Below are positions 51,916-60,579 of a DNA stretch of 64,000 bases, in pieces; positions within the stretch are counted from its first letter, which is position 1; each line of letters begins with the position of its first letter. A model generated the notes under the pieces. It was not told the DNA's origin. It was given only the letters and a program-made list of their open reading frames with translations, and did no database searches. The position numbers and the translations under genes are program-made. Location: assembly GCA_910588965.1 (NCBI GenBank), contig CAJUSO010000006.1:24392-88391 (forward strand). The letters are read 5' to 3'. Origin of the DNA: an uncultured Lachnospiraceae bacterium (GTDB taxonomy: Bacteria; Bacillota; Clostridia; Lachnospirales; Lachnospiraceae).

Positions 51916-52437
51916 TTACCGTTTCTGGAGCCGCGTGGCGCACAGCGCCGCTGCAATCCCGATCAGCCCCCCACAGAGCACATCTGTGGGATAATGGACG
52001 CCCACGTACAGCCTGGACAGGCAGATTAGGATGGCCAGGGCCAAGGCAGGCGCCCCGATATGGCGGGGCATTTGGCAGAACATCACTGTTCCGGCCGCCA
52101 TGGAACTGGTGGAATGCCCAGAAGGGAAGGACCAGCCCCCTGCATGCACCAATGCGTGCAGCTGCGGGATGGCGTCAAACGGCCTTGGGCGCATAACAAG
52201 GTTTTTCAGCAAGAGGTTGGTGCCCAGATACCCCAGGAGCAGCGCAATGGCAACCGCCCCTCCTGTCTTCCGCTGTTTTTTCCAAAGCAGCAGCAGGGCT
52301 GCCAGTACAATCCAGACCGCGCCCCCATCTCCCAGGGAGGTAAGGAAGAGCACGACAGGATCCAGCCAGTCGGTCCGGACAAAGTCTTGGATCCAAAGCA
52401 GGATCTTGGCGTCTGTTTCTACAATAAGCTGCAGCAT
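51916..52437 (-). CDS. Membrane phosphatase, PAP2 family
   Basis: A 173-residue integral-membrane phosphatase. The three catalytic motifs are present: KNLVMRPRPF, SFPSGHSTSS and SRLYVGVHYPTDVL, with about five hydrophobic segments. Members dephosphorylate undecaprenyl diphosphate or phosphatidylglycerol phosphate; undecaprenyl recycling is a fair guess, not proven. ATG 52437 follows AAGGAG; a TTG three bases upstream is less likely. It lies 61 bp downstream of the trkA-like gene on the same strand. Confidence 0.93.
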   Translation of the reverse strand: MLQLIVETDAKILLWIQDFVRTDWLDPVVLFLTSLGDGGAVWIVLAALLLLWKKQRKTGGAVAIALLLGYLGTNLLLKNLVMRPRPFDAIPQLHALVHAGGWSFPSGHSTSSMAAGTVMFCQMPRHIGAPALALAILICLSRLYVGVHYPTDVLCGGLIGIAAALCATRLQKR

Positions 52438-52498
52438 CAATTTCTCCTTCTTTCTTTTTATTTTATAGGATGTTATGCTGGTACGGCTATTCTAAGGC

Positions 52499-53146
52499 CT
52501 ACAGCTTCCGCACGATCTGGTCGATATCTACCCGTTTCCCGATGACCATAAGGTGCTCTTCCCGCTGGAAGATATGGTCGGCGTCCGGCAGCAGGCTAGT
52601 CTGCCCATCCCGCTTAAACCCCAGGATATTGGCATTGTACTTGACCCGGAAATTCATTTCCTTGATGGATTTGCCAATCCATTCTTCCAGGGGCTGGATT
52701 TCATAAATAGAATATTCCCCCATTTCCATATAGTCATACACATGGTTGGCGCTTACTTTGATGGCAATCCTTTTGGCAATGTCCCGGTCAGGGTAGACCA
52801 CTTCGTCCGCCCCGTTCTTCAAGAGGAATTTGGCCTGGATGTCCCGGGTGGCCTTGCTGATGACGTAGGGTGCGCCCAAATCCTTCAGCAGGCTGGTAAC
52901 CTCTAGGCTGCCTTGGAAATTTGTGCCGATGCAGACAAAGCAGATGTCAAAATTGTTGACTCCAAAGCTGCGCAGCACGTCTTCTTTCGTACAGTCACCG
53001 ATTTTGGCGCTGGTGACAATGGGGAGGATGTCTTCCAGGTTTTCTTCCACCTTGTCCACGGCCATGACATCGTTGCCGTTTTCCGCCAGGTCCATGCATA
53101 AATGCCTCCCAAAGCGCCCAATTCCAATTACAAGGATTGATTTCAT
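52499..53146 (-). CDS. Potassium-channel gating subunit, TrkA/KtrA type
   Basis: A cytoplasmic RCK protein that gates the paired membrane channel in response to nucleotide. At 215 residues it has one RCK-N domain (VIGIGRFGRHLCMDL, the GxGxxG nucleotide site, about 5-125) and one RCK-C domain (about 135-215), the single-unit KtrA form rather than the doubled TrkA of E. coli. ATG 53146 is preceded by AAAGGAG at a slightly long spacing; the longer reading frame overlaps the channel gene and is not used. It follows the channel gene by 80 bp. Confidence 0.94.
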   Translation of the reverse strand: MKSILVIGIGRFGRHLCMDLAENGNDVMAVDKVEENLEDILPIVTSAKIGDCTKEDVLRSFGVNNFDICFVCIGTNFQGSLEVTSLLKDLGAPYVISKATRDIQAKFLLKNGADEVVYPDRDIAKRIAIKVSANHVYDYMEMGEYSIYEIQPLEEWIGKSIKEMNFRVKYNANILGFKRDGQTSLLPDADHIFQREEHLMVIGKRVDIDQIVRKL

Positions 53147-53226
53147 GTTACCTATGCTCCTTTCTGTCTCCAGGCAGCTTTCTGCCTGGCTTGCATCTGC
53201 GTTACGGTTCTTGCGTCTTCTTTGCG

Positions 53227-54561
53227 TTATCCAATCGTAATTTTTTCCGTAGGAAGCTGTACCGGCGGGGTCCGTTTTTTCTCGGTAAAGGACAGGGCAA
53301 AGGACATGCTGCCAATCCTGCCGCAGTACATCAGGAACACCAAGAGGCATTGGGAGGCAAGGGACAGATCCCTGGTAATCCCAGTGGAAATGCCGACTGT
53401 CCCGATAGCGGAGAACACCTCCATGGAAATATCCGACATGCCAAGGCCGGGTTCGAGGCCGCACATAGCTAAGCCGCAGGCTGCCGCCAGCAGCAGGTTG
53501 ATAAAGAACACGGTACTGGCCTTTTTGATGGAATCCTCGTCCAGGCGCCGCCCAAAGATATTCAGCCCGTTTTTGTTCCTCAGGTTGGACCAGATATACA
53601 GCAGGATGGCCATCATAGTGGTGGTCTTTATCCCGCCGGCAGTAGATCCAGGGCTGCCCCCGATAAACATTAGGATTATCGTCAGAAGGCGGGTGCCCTC
53701 GGTATACATCGCCGTATCAGTGGTGTTGAAACCAGCCGTCCTGGGCGTCACCGCCCCGAACAGGGAACAGAGGACCTGCCCCTTGGCGTCCATCCCTGCC
53801 AGCAGGTTGCCCCGCTCCAACAGGTAAAAACAAAGGCTGCCCCCCAAAATAAGCGCAAATGTCATGGCTAGTACGATTTTCGTATGGAGCAGGTATTTGC
53901 GCACATGCCATGTGTGGGTGGAGATATCGTCCCAGACAATGAACCCAATCCCGCCCAGGATAATCAGGGCCATGACGACCAGGTTTACCAGGACGTCGTC
54001 GTAGTACGTCACCAGGGAAGAATAGGGGCCGAACTGCCCCATCAGGTCAAACCCTGCATTGCAGAAGGCCGAGATAGAGTGGAAAATCCCGTACCAGATA
54101 CCCTTGGCCCATCCAAAGCGGGGGATAAACCGCACCATCAGCAGCAATGCCCCAATCCCTTCTATCCATGCGGTGTAAATGACGATTTTGTGCACCAGCC
54201 GCACCGTACCGGCTAGCTGGAGGGTGTTGACGCTTTCCTGGATGAGGTTCCGCTCCTTTAAGCCAATCTTCCGTTTTAAGAAAATGGCCAAGAATACGCT
54301 GATGGTAATGAACCCAAGCCCCCCAACCTGGATGAGCGCCAGGATAACCGCCTGCCCAAACAGCGTCCAGCTGCAATAGGTATCTGCCACGACCAGGCCT
54401 GTCACGCAGGTACTGCTGGTGGAGGTGAACAGCGCGTGGAAAAAACCGGCGCCTTCACCGCTCCTGGAAGAGACGGGCAGCATTAATAGGATGGTGCCTA
54501 ATGCGATAATAAGGAAAAAGCCAAGGGCAATCGTCTGCACCCTGCTCAATCTATGCTTCAT
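53227..54561 (-). CDS. Potassium uptake channel, TrkH/KtrB family
   Basis: A 444-residue K+ (often Na+-dependent) transporter with four pore loops: first filter region STCVTGLV, later SAFCNAGFD, TPRTAGFNTTD and AIGTVGISTGIT, each with the key glycine. The N terminus resembles KtrB more than TrkH in length. With the RCK gene it forms a complete uptake system; RCK proteins of this type often bind ATP/ADP or c-di-AMP. A consensus promoter lies upstream on the minus strand. Confidence 0.95.
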   Translation of the reverse strand: MKHRLSRVQTIALGFFLIIALGTILLMLPVSSRSGEGAGFFHALFTSTSSTCVTGLVVADTYCSWTLFGQAVILALIQVGGLGFITISVFLAIFLKRKIGLKERNLIQESVNTLQLAGTVRLVHKIVIYTAWIEGIGALLLMVRFIPRFGWAKGIWYGIFHSISAFCNAGFDLMGQFGPYSSLVTYYDDVLVNLVVMALIILGGIGFIVWDDISTHTWHVRKYLLHTKIVLAMTFALILGGSLCFYLLERGNLLAGMDAKGQVLCSLFGAVTPRTAGFNTTDTAMYTEGTRLLTIILMFIGGSPGSTAGGIKTTTMMAILLYIWSNLRNKNGLNIFGRRLDEDSIKKASTVFFINLLLAAACGLAMCGLEPGLGMSDISMEVFSAIGTVGISTGITRDLSLASQCLLVFLMYCGRIGSMSFALSFTEKKRTPPVQLPTEKITIG

Positions 54562-54611
54562 GCCGATTCACGATCCTTTCTTAATTAACTGCTAAAATCA
54601 AGGCTCAGATT

Positions 54612-54640
54612 ATTATACATAAAATTTCCAATTCTGTAAA
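54612..54640 (-). promoter_or_regulatory. Promoter for the potassium-uptake genes
   Basis: Minus strand: TTTACA, a 17-bp spacer and a perfect TATAAT with an upstream TG, about 50 bp before the channel start. Confidence 0.75.
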
Positions 54641-54705
54641 GGCGTAGAAAATTGGCGGAAAATAGGGAAAGATGGCAATTATTGCAGATCTGCTGTTGCT
54701 TAGGG

Positions 54706-54734
54706 TTGTTTCTGCCCGCAGAAAGTATTATAAT
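54706..54734 (+). promoter_or_regulatory. Promoter for the NYN/OST-HTH gene
   Basis: TTGTTT, a 17-bp spacer and a perfect TATAAT, about 40 bp before the start codon. Confidence 0.75.
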
Positions 54735-54773
54735 GGTGGGAAATAGTTAAAATATTTTTAGAAGGAGACAGAA

Positions 54774-55562
54774 ATGAGTGATGAGAAAAAGTATGCACTG
54801 TTAATTGATGCAGAAAACGTATCTTCAAAATATATCGGGATTGTAACGAAGGAAGCCCAGAGCCTGGGCAATGTCACAATCCGTAGGATTTATGGGGACT
54901 GGACGTTAAGCTCCAAGAATTCCTGGCGGGATTCCCTCCTGGAAAATTCCTTAATCCCCGTCCAGCAGTACAGCTATACGGTAGGGAAAAATTCTTCGGA
55001 TTCGGCTATGATTATAGATGCAATGGATATTTTATATACAAATGATGTGGACGGGTTTATCATTGTGTCCTCAGACAGCGATTTTACCAGGCTGGCCACC
55101 CGGCTGCGGGAATCCGGCAAACGTGTGATTGGGATGGGGGAGAGCAAGACCCCTACGCCCTTTGTGAGGGCGTGCGAGAAGTTTAAGACCCTGGATGTGC
55201 TTTATAAAAATAACCACCAAGAGCCCAAGGCCAGCGCGCCGGAACGTGGGAGGCGCATGGGGATCCGTACGATTGACCCGGAACGGGTCCTGTCAAAGGA
55301 TGCGGAGCCCATTACAAACCTAAAAGAGATAAAAGCAACTGTGATATCGCTTTTAGATGAAACCTCCGATGAGGATGGGTGGATGTATCTTTCGGAACTA
55401 GGGAATATGATCCAAAAGCTGTATTCTGACTTTGACTGCCGGAATTATGGGTATCATAAGTTTGGGAAGCTGATTGAGTCCTTTCCAGAACTGCAGCTGC
55501 GCAAGGATGATTCCAGCAATGGGATTACCAAGATTGTGCTGGTGAGGAAGCGGGAGGACTGA
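54774..55562 (+). CDS. NYN nuclease-like domain fused to OST-HTH/LOTUS domain
   Basis: A 262-residue cytoplasmic protein. The NYN (PIN-like) domain covers about 5-145 with the acidic site residues in ALLIDAENVS, SSDSAMIIDAMD and FIIVSSDSDFTRLA, consistent with a metal-dependent RNase. The OST-HTH (LOTUS) domain (about 172-262) includes GWMYLSELGNMIQ and the FPELQLRKD end; such domains bind RNA. The pairing suggests an RNA-processing or decay role, but the target is unknown. It is monocistronic by position. The YacP NYN gene usual between rlmB and sigH is missing from this window. Confidence 0.88.
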   Translation: MSDEKKYALLIDAENVSSKYIGIVTKEAQSLGNVTIRRIYGDWTLSSKNSWRDSLLENSLIPVQQYSYTVGKNSSDSAMIIDAMDILYTNDVDGFIIVSSDSDFTRLATRLRESGKRVIGMGESKTPTPFVRACEKFKTLDVLYKNNHQEPKASAPERGRRMGIRTIDPERVLSKDAEPITNLKEIKATVISLLDETSDEDGWMYLSELGNMIQKLYSDFDCRNYGYHKFGKLIESFPELQLRKDDSSNGITKIVLVRKRED

Positions 55563-55611
55563 GCCCTGCCGGTTTTCTAGGCAGCGCTTCCCCAAAGCCC
55601 CGATGTAGCCG

Positions 55612-55646
55612 CCGCTACGTTGCACAACGCCAGCGGCGCTAGCTTC
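55612..55646. other. Hairpin in the convergent gap after the NYN gene
   Basis: GCCGCTACGTT and AACGCCAGCGGC form an imperfect stem around GCAC between two convergent genes. No T run; weak terminator candidate. Confidence 0.35.
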
Positions 55647-55664
55647 AGCTGGTTTCACGCTGGG

Positions 55665-55859
55665 CTAGGAAGGCGGTACAGGCGGGGAGGCTTGGGAGGC
55701 GCGCTGTGCATGGACAAAATTCCAGATGATGTCATGCATCCATTCCACCGTTTCGCTTAATTTTTTGTTTTCTTCGTGCAGCATGGTATTTTCCCGGCGC
55801 AATTGTTCTAATAATTCCATGGTGTCACGGTCAATCATAGGATTTGCTGTCAATTTCAT
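55665..55859 (-). CDS. Small coiled-coil protein, unknown
   Basis: A 64-residue reading frame with a clear leucine-heptad helix (MELLEQLRRENTMLHEENKK, then LSETVEWMHDII) and a Pro/Ala/Ser-rich tail. I do not know the family; the shape resembles small DUF-type coiled coils or a regulator dimerisation helix. The ATG at 55859 is only two bases from GAGG; a GTG at 55862 or the downstream Met (55835) are alternatives. The residue pattern argues for a real gene, but the start is unsure. Confidence 0.5.
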   Translation of the reverse strand: MKLTANPMIDRDTMELLEQLRRENTMLHEENKKLSETVEWMHDIIWNFVHAQRASQASPPVPPS

Positions 55860-56066
55860 CACCTCTTAGGCCTATTATATCAGATTTATGGGGAAATTGG
55901 TGCTAAGAAGGCGGAAAGAAATGGAAAATCCATGCAGGGACGCCCAAACAAGGTATGGGGAAGGGACGCCAGGAGCCTGGACAAAGACAAGGGGTATGCG
56001 GTAGGGAAAGGCGTGTGGGGAGCCGGCAAGCAGATAAGAGGAAGAGAGGAAGAGAGGGCAAGGCAG

Positions 56067-57167
56067 ATGAAAGAATATGATTTTATCATCGTAGGGGCAG
56101 GGCTGTTTGGCGCAGTGTTTGCCAGAGAGGCAAAAAAGGCGGGGAAGAAATGCCTGGTGATAGAGAAGAGGGGGCATATCGGGGGGAATCTTTACACAGA
56201 GGAAGTGGAAGGGATTCAGGTGCATGCCTACGGCGCCCATATTTTCCATACTTCCAACCGGAAGGTGTGGGAATATGTGGGGCAGTTTGCAGAGTTTAAC
56301 CGGTATACAAATTCCCCTGTGGCAAATTATAAAGGGGAAATGTATAACCTGCCTTTTAACATGAATACCTTCCATAAGCTATGGGGGGTTACCACGCCCA
56401 AAGAGGCAAAGGCTAAGATTGAAGAGCAGAAGCGGGCCGGCGCGGCAAGGAGCCCCAAGAACTTGGAAGAGCAGGCGATAAACCTGATAGGGCGCGACGT
56501 ATATGAGAAGCTGGTGAAGGGATATACGGAAAAACAGTGGGGCAGGCGGGCCACGGAGCTCCCGGCCTTTATTATCAAACGGCTTCCCGTGCGGTTCACC
56601 TATGACAATAACTACTTTGACGATGCATACCAAGGGATCCCAACCGGCGGCTACACTAGGATGGTGGGGAAGATGCTGGAAGGCACGGAGGTGATTTTGG
56701 GGGAGGATTTTTTGGGGAAGAAGGAATACTATAAGGGCAAGGCGGGGAAAATCGTATATACAGGGATGATTGACGAATATTTCGGTTATTGCTTTGGGGA
56801 GCTGGAGTACCGTTCCCTGCGCTTTGAGACAGAGGTCCTGGATATGGAAAACTACCAGGGGAATGCCGTAGTGAATTATACAGAATATGAGGTGCCGTAT
56901 ACCAGGGTGATTGAGCACAAGCATTTTGAGTACGGCACACAGCCTAAGACGGTGATTACCAGGGAATACCCCAGGGAATGGAAGAAAGGGGACGAACCCT
57001 ATTATCCCATGAACGATGAAAAGAACGCAGCCCTTTACGCCAGATACCAGGAAGCCGCCCAGGAAGAAGGGGATGTAATCTTCGGCGGGAGGCTGGGGCA
57101 GTACCGGTACTTTGATATGGATGATACCGTGGAAGCCGCCCTGGCCTGCGTGGAGGAGTATGTGTAG
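56067..57167 (+). CDS. glf: UDP-galactopyranose mutase
   Basis: An FAD enzyme converting UDP-galactopyranose to UDP-galactofuranose for cell-surface glycans; 366 residues, the normal size. The FAD-binding motif is IVGAGLFGAVFAREAKKAG followed by VIEKRGHIGGN. Other landmarks: YGAHIFHTS, TEKQWGR, PVRFTYDNNYFDD, GIPTGGYTRMV and FGGRLGQYRYFDMD. I start at ATG 56067 just before KEYDFIIVGAG; the in-frame extension to 55932 is basic and lacks a site. No glycan gene cluster surrounds it. The 204-bp gap before it holds no other gene. Confidence 0.96.
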   Translation: MKEYDFIIVGAGLFGAVFAREAKKAGKKCLVIEKRGHIGGNLYTEEVEGIQVHAYGAHIFHTSNRKVWEYVGQFAEFNRYTNSPVANYKGEMYNLPFNMNTFHKLWGVTTPKEAKAKIEEQKRAGAARSPKNLEEQAINLIGRDVYEKLVKGYTEKQWGRRATELPAFIIKRLPVRFTYDNNYFDDAYQGIPTGGYTRMVGKMLEGTEVILGEDFLGKKEYYKGKAGKIVYTGMIDEYFGYCFGELEYRSLRFETEVLDMENYQGNAVVNYTEYEVPYTRVIEHKHFEYGTQPKTVITREYPREWKKGDEPYYPMNDEKNAALYARYQEAAQEEGDVIFGGRLGQYRYFDMDDTVEAALACVEEYV

Positions 57168-57252
57168 GGCGGTATCGGAAACGGGCAACACGGATTGCCC
57201 GCCGGGGAGTGTGGGGGAAGGGGAAAATACAACGGGACAAGGAGAGGATGGT

Positions 57253-57777
57253 ATGAAAAGGTTAGAAGAGTATGTAAGGAGTATCCCGGATTTTCCGGAG
57301 CCAGGGATTATTTTCCGGGACGTGACCAGCATCCTGCAGGATGCGGACGGCCTGCATTTAGCGGTAGAAGGGCTGTTGGGGCAGTTAGAAGGCGTGGATT
57401 TTGACGTAGTGGTAGGGCCGGAGTCCAGGGGGTTTATCTTTGGGGTCCCTGTGGCGTATGAGATGCGCAAAGGCTTTGTGCCTGTCCGCAAAAAGGGGAA
57501 GCTTCCCTGCGAGACCATTGCGGCAGAATATGACTTGGAATATGGGAGCGCAGTGATTGAGATGCACAAGGACGCCATCCGGCCAGGCCAGCGGGTCGTG
57601 GTGGTGGACGATTTGATTGCCACAGGCGGGACCATAGAAGCCATTCTTAAAATGGTGGAGCAGTTAGGCGGGCAGGTAGTGAAAATCTGCTTTGTGATGG
57701 AGCTTGCCGGGCTCAATGGCAGGGAAAAGCTTTCCGGGTACTCGGTGGAGAGCCTGATTACATATGAGGGGAAATAA
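57253..57777 (+). CDS. apt: Adenine phosphoribosyltransferase
   Basis: Salvages adenine to AMP using PRPP; 174 residues, normal size. Landmarks: SIPDFPEPGIIFRDVTSIL at the N terminus, GPESRGFIFG, and the PRPP-binding motif VVVVDDLIATGGT near residue 120. ATG 57253 follows AAGGAGAGG. It lies 85 bp after glf and 24 bp before ispF, so it may share their transcript. In many Firmicutes apt is next to recJ; here recJ is about 28 kb away. Confidence 0.97.
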   Translation: MKRLEEYVRSIPDFPEPGIIFRDVTSILQDADGLHLAVEGLLGQLEGVDFDVVVGPESRGFIFGVPVAYEMRKGFVPVRKKGKLPCETIAAEYDLEYGSAVIEMHKDAIRPGQRVVVVDDLIATGGTIEAILKMVEQLGGQVVKICFVMELAGLNGREKLSGYSVESLITYEGK

Positions 57778-57801
57778 CTGGATATATAGTAGGAGGCAAA
57801 A

Positions 57802-58347
57802 ATGAGAGTTGGTACAGGCTATGACGTGCACAGGCTGGCAGAGGGGCGCAAGCTGGTTTTAGGCGGGGTATCCATCCCCCATGAAAAGGGGCTGGAGGGC
57901 CATTCGGATGCGGATGTGCTGGTGCACGCCATTATGGATGCCCTGCTGGGCGCAGCGGCCTTAGGGGATATCGGGCAGCATTTCCCGGATACAGACGCAG
58001 CCTTCAAAGGGATTTCCAGCATGAAGCTATTGGCGCATGTGGGAGGCTTGTTAGAACAGGAAGGGTATGTCATCGGGAACCTAGATGCCACAGTCATTGC
58101 CCAGCGCCCCAAGCTGCGCCCCTATATCAGGCAGATGGAAGAGAATGTGGCGAGCACCCTGGGGATTTCCAAAGGACAGGTGAACATCAAGGCTACCACA
58201 GAGGAACATCTGGGGTTTACAGGGAGGCAGGAAGGCATCTCGGCACAGGCTATCTGCGCCATTACAGGGCTCTATGAGGCAAGCGTCCCTGCTTTCAGCG
58301 GCCATCCAGGCTGCGGCCAATGCAGCGGATGCGGAGGTAGGGGATGA
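57802..58347 (+). CDS. ispF: 2-C-methyl-D-erythritol 2,4-cyclodiphosphate synthase with Cys-rich tail
   Basis: The fifth enzyme of the MEP isoprenoid route. The catalytic core has GYDVHRL and HSDADVLVHAIMDALLGA (metal-binding Asp/His), DIGQHFPD and VNIKATTEEHLGFTGRQEGI. At 181 residues it exceeds the usual 155-160: the last 20 or so residues form an added tail with a C-x2-C-x2-C cluster (PGCGQCSGCGG). The stop overlaps the next gene (ATGA), so the tail may be partly a by-product of coupling. AGTAGGAGG precedes the start. Confidence 0.95.
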   Translation: MRVGTGYDVHRLAEGRKLVLGGVSIPHEKGLEGHSDADVLVHAIMDALLGAAALGDIGQHFPDTDAAFKGISSMKLLAHVGGLLEQEGYVIGNLDATVIAQRPKLRPYIRQMEENVASTLGISKGQVNIKATTEEHLGFTGRQEGISAQAICAITGLYEASVPAFSGHPGCGQCSGCGGRG

Positions 58348-59384
58348 GGGCGCGTTTCTTAAATGACAGGGAAAAGCAAGGGACCAGGGCTTTTTATGAG
58401 TCCGCATTCCCTGAGGATTCCGAAGAATTTGTGGACTTTTATTATAAATGGATTGTGGGGCGGAATGATATCTTTGCCGTGGGGGAATGGGAAGGGGACA
58501 GCGCTATGGTGCAGGCGATGGTCCACATCAACAGCCATTGCCTGTCTATCAACGGGAGCCGTAGGAACATACCGTATCTTGTGGCGGTTGCCACCCGCCC
58601 AGACTGCCGCAGGCAGGGGAAGATGCGTTACCTGCTGGAGAATGCGTTGATGGACATGCATCGCCGCCAGTACGCGTTTGCCTTCCTGATGCCGGCAAAT
58701 CCCGCGTACTATACAGGCCTTGGGTTCCGGTATTTCCCCTGCCAGCCGGCCGGCAAAGAAGGCGCCTTTGGCGGCCCTTTTCCGGGGATGTCCTGGCGGA
58801 ACGCAGAAACAGGGGATATCGGCCGGATGTGTGCGTTTGCCAACCAGGTGTTGGGGCAGGAATACCAGATATCCGTTTTTTGGGACGATGCCTACTGCAG
58901 GCGCCTCTTTGCAGAGGCAGGGGCAGGGCAGGGAGGCGTGATGCTGCTGGAATCCCAGGATGGCCTGCAGGGGATCCTGGTGTATGGAGTATCCCCGGAA
59001 GGGGAAGGGAAGGGGAGCGCAGAAATCAAGGATTTGCTGTTGGATGGGGGGCTTCCGTTAAACAGGCAGGCGCAGATAGGGCTTTGCCAAGCGGCTTTGC
59101 CAGGCTATGCCATAGACTTCCCGCCTATGGATATGATGGTGCGCATCTTATCCATTGCCCAATTTGTGCCCTTAATCAGGAGCCCAAAAGAGCGTACGCT
59201 CTGTGTAGACATAGAGGATCCCATCCTCCCTTCAAACTGCGGCAGTTTCCAGATTACCTTAGGGCCGCAGGGCAGCCATGCCAGCCGTATCCCCAGGACA
59301 GGAAGCGGGCAGAAGATGGATATAGCAGGACTGGCCCAAGTGCTGCTGGCAGACGTTCCGGTTGCCATCCGTGAATGGGTGTGA
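58344..59384 (+). CDS. GNAT-family acetyltransferase with Eis-like architecture
   Basis: A 346-residue acetyltransferase. The N-terminal GNAT domain holds the acetyl-CoA loop VAVATRPDCRRQGKMRYLLENAL and AFLMPANPAYYTGLGFRYF. A second GNAT-like half (about 155-250) and a C-terminal SCP2-like part (about 270-346) give the three-part layout of Eis-type proteins. The substrate is unknown. It is translationally coupled to ispF by a four-base overlap. The cysteine T-box follows. Confidence 0.82.
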   Translation: MRARFLNDREKQGTRAFYESAFPEDSEEFVDFYYKWIVGRNDIFAVGEWEGDSAMVQAMVHINSHCLSINGSRRNIPYLVAVATRPDCRRQGKMRYLLENALMDMHRRQYAFAFLMPANPAYYTGLGFRYFPCQPAGKEGAFGGPFPGMSWRNAETGDIGRMCAFANQVLGQEYQISVFWDDAYCRRLFAEAGAGQGGVMLLESQDGLQGILVYGVSPEGEGKGSAEIKDLLLDGGLPLNRQAQIGLCQAALPGYAIDFPPMDMMVRILSIAQFVPLIRSPKERTLCVDIEDPILPSNCGSFQITLGPQGSHASRIPRTGSGQKMDIAGLAQVLLADVPVAIREWV

Positions 59385-59403
59385 CGGAATGGAAAATTAT
59401 GTA

Positions 59404-59432
59404 TTGACAAATGCGGTATTTCTGCATACACT
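59404..59432 (+). promoter_or_regulatory. Promoter of the cysteine T-box operon
   Basis: TTGACA, a 17-bp spacer and TACACT precede the T-box leader. Confidence 0.75.
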
Positions 59433-59772
59433 ATTATGAGAACGTAATAGCAACGTGAAAATGAGGTAACCTTTCGGTTACAGGAATAAGCTGGAAAGGC
59501 AAGGACCAGAGAGAGTAAGCTGTCTGCTTGTCCCAGGGAGAGGCTGCCATTGGCTGGAAGCAGCTTTGATAAAGGGATGGCTGAAGTGCATCTGTGAGCT
59601 GATGAGGGGAAAACATGGCGGGAGCCATGCGGGTATCCTGATACGGGCGGCACACGTTACGTGCATAGAGTGGGATGCCAGGTGCAGGAAGCCTTGCCTG
59701 CAAGCGCATTTACTTAGAGTGGAACCGCGGATAACTTCGTCTCTAAATCAAAAGAGGCGGAGTTTTTTCTAT
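59433..59772 (+). ncRNA. T-box riboswitch leader, predicted cysteine-specific
   Basis: The T-box sequence GTGGAACCGCGG (59719-59730) is an excellent match to the tRNA-acceptor-binding bulge. An upstream stem I carries an AGAG loop region (GGAGAGGCTGCC) and a distal CATTGGCTGG loop. The specifier is probably TGC (59587-59589) in GAAGTGCATC, matching tRNA-Cys. It would read uncharged tRNA-Cys and let transcription enter cysE and cysS when cysteine is short. The terminator is listed separately. Confidence 0.9.
59733..59769 (+). terminator. T-box terminator hairpin
   Basis: AACTTCGTCTCT pairs with AGAGGCGGAGTT (with G-U pairs) and ends in TTTTTT. It overlaps the 3' side of the antiterminator, the usual T-box switch. 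Confidence 0.88.
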
Positions 59773-59867
59773 TATAGTTTCTCATCTGATAGGCTTCTGC
59801 CAGAAGGGGCAGTGTGTATCAAAGCAGCCTTGTAAGCATGTTTTGTTGTGGAAGGAAGTATCCAGGA

Positions 59868-60557
59868 ATGGGATTTTTGCAGCATGTAAAAGAAGAGTTT
59901 CAAGTGATAAAGGAGCGGGACCCTGCCATCAAGTCCCCATGGGAAGTGCTTTTATACCCCAGTTTCCGTGTTATGCTCAGTTATAGGAAGGCCCATAAGC
60001 AATACCTGAAGGGGCATTTCTTCCGTGCCAGGAAGATTTCCCAGAAGGCCGCCCGGAGGACGGGCATTGAAATCCATCCAGGAGCTGTGATTGGCAAAGG
60101 TTTTTTTATCGACCATGGGAGCGGCGTGATTATTGGGGAGACCACAATCATCGGCGACAATGTTACCCTCTACCAGGGCGTTACCTTAGGCGGTACTGGC
60201 AAAGAGACGGGCAAACGCCACCCGACCCTCTGTGACAATGTGATGGTAAGCGCCGGCGCAAAGGTAATCGGATCCTTTACCATAGGGGAGAACAGCAAAA
60301 TCGGCGCAGGCAGCGTCGTATTGGAGGAAGTCCCCCCCAACTGTACCGTAGTGGGCGTCCCTGGGAGGATTGTAAAGCGCGGCAATGTGAAAGTGCCCAG
60401 AAGCGATATGGACCAGGTGCACCTGCCTGACCCTGTCATGGAAGATATTACGCTGCTGCAGCGGGAGAACTCTGCCCTCTGCAACCGGCTGATTGATATG
60501 GAAAAAGAAATCCGGGAGCTCCAAAGCTATGCCGCGCTCCTGAAAAAAGGTTATTAG
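59868..60557 (+). CDS. cysE: Serine O-acetyltransferase
   Basis: First committed step of cysteine synthesis: serine plus acetyl-CoA gives O-acetylserine. The 229-residue protein has a helical N terminus and a left-handed beta-helix of hexapeptide repeats (IEIHPGAVIGKGFFIDHG, VIIGETTIIGDNVTLYQGV), with the catalytic region TLGGTGKETGKRHPT. The C-terminal 35 residues form a coiled coil. I chose ATG 59868, which follows GGAAGGAAG; an in-frame ATG at 59814 lies close to the T-box terminator and lacks a site. It is the first gene of the cysteine-controlled operon. Confidence 0.95.
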   Translation: MGFLQHVKEEFQVIKERDPAIKSPWEVLLYPSFRVMLSYRKAHKQYLKGHFFRARKISQKAARRTGIEIHPGAVIGKGFFIDHGSGVIIGETTIIGDNVTLYQGVTLGGTGKETGKRHPTLCDNVMVSAGAKVIGSFTIGENSKIGAGSVVLEEVPPNCTVVGVPGRIVKRGNVKVPRSDMDQVHLPDPVMEDITLLQRENSALCNRLIDMEKEIRELQSYAALLKKGY

Positions 60558-60579
60558 AAGACAATAACAGGAGGAACCT

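Noticed and set aside
56379..57716. 445-codon minus-strand frame across glf and apt
   Set aside because: Both plus-strand genes show clear catalytic motifs; the antisense translation is Pro/His-rich with no known domain.
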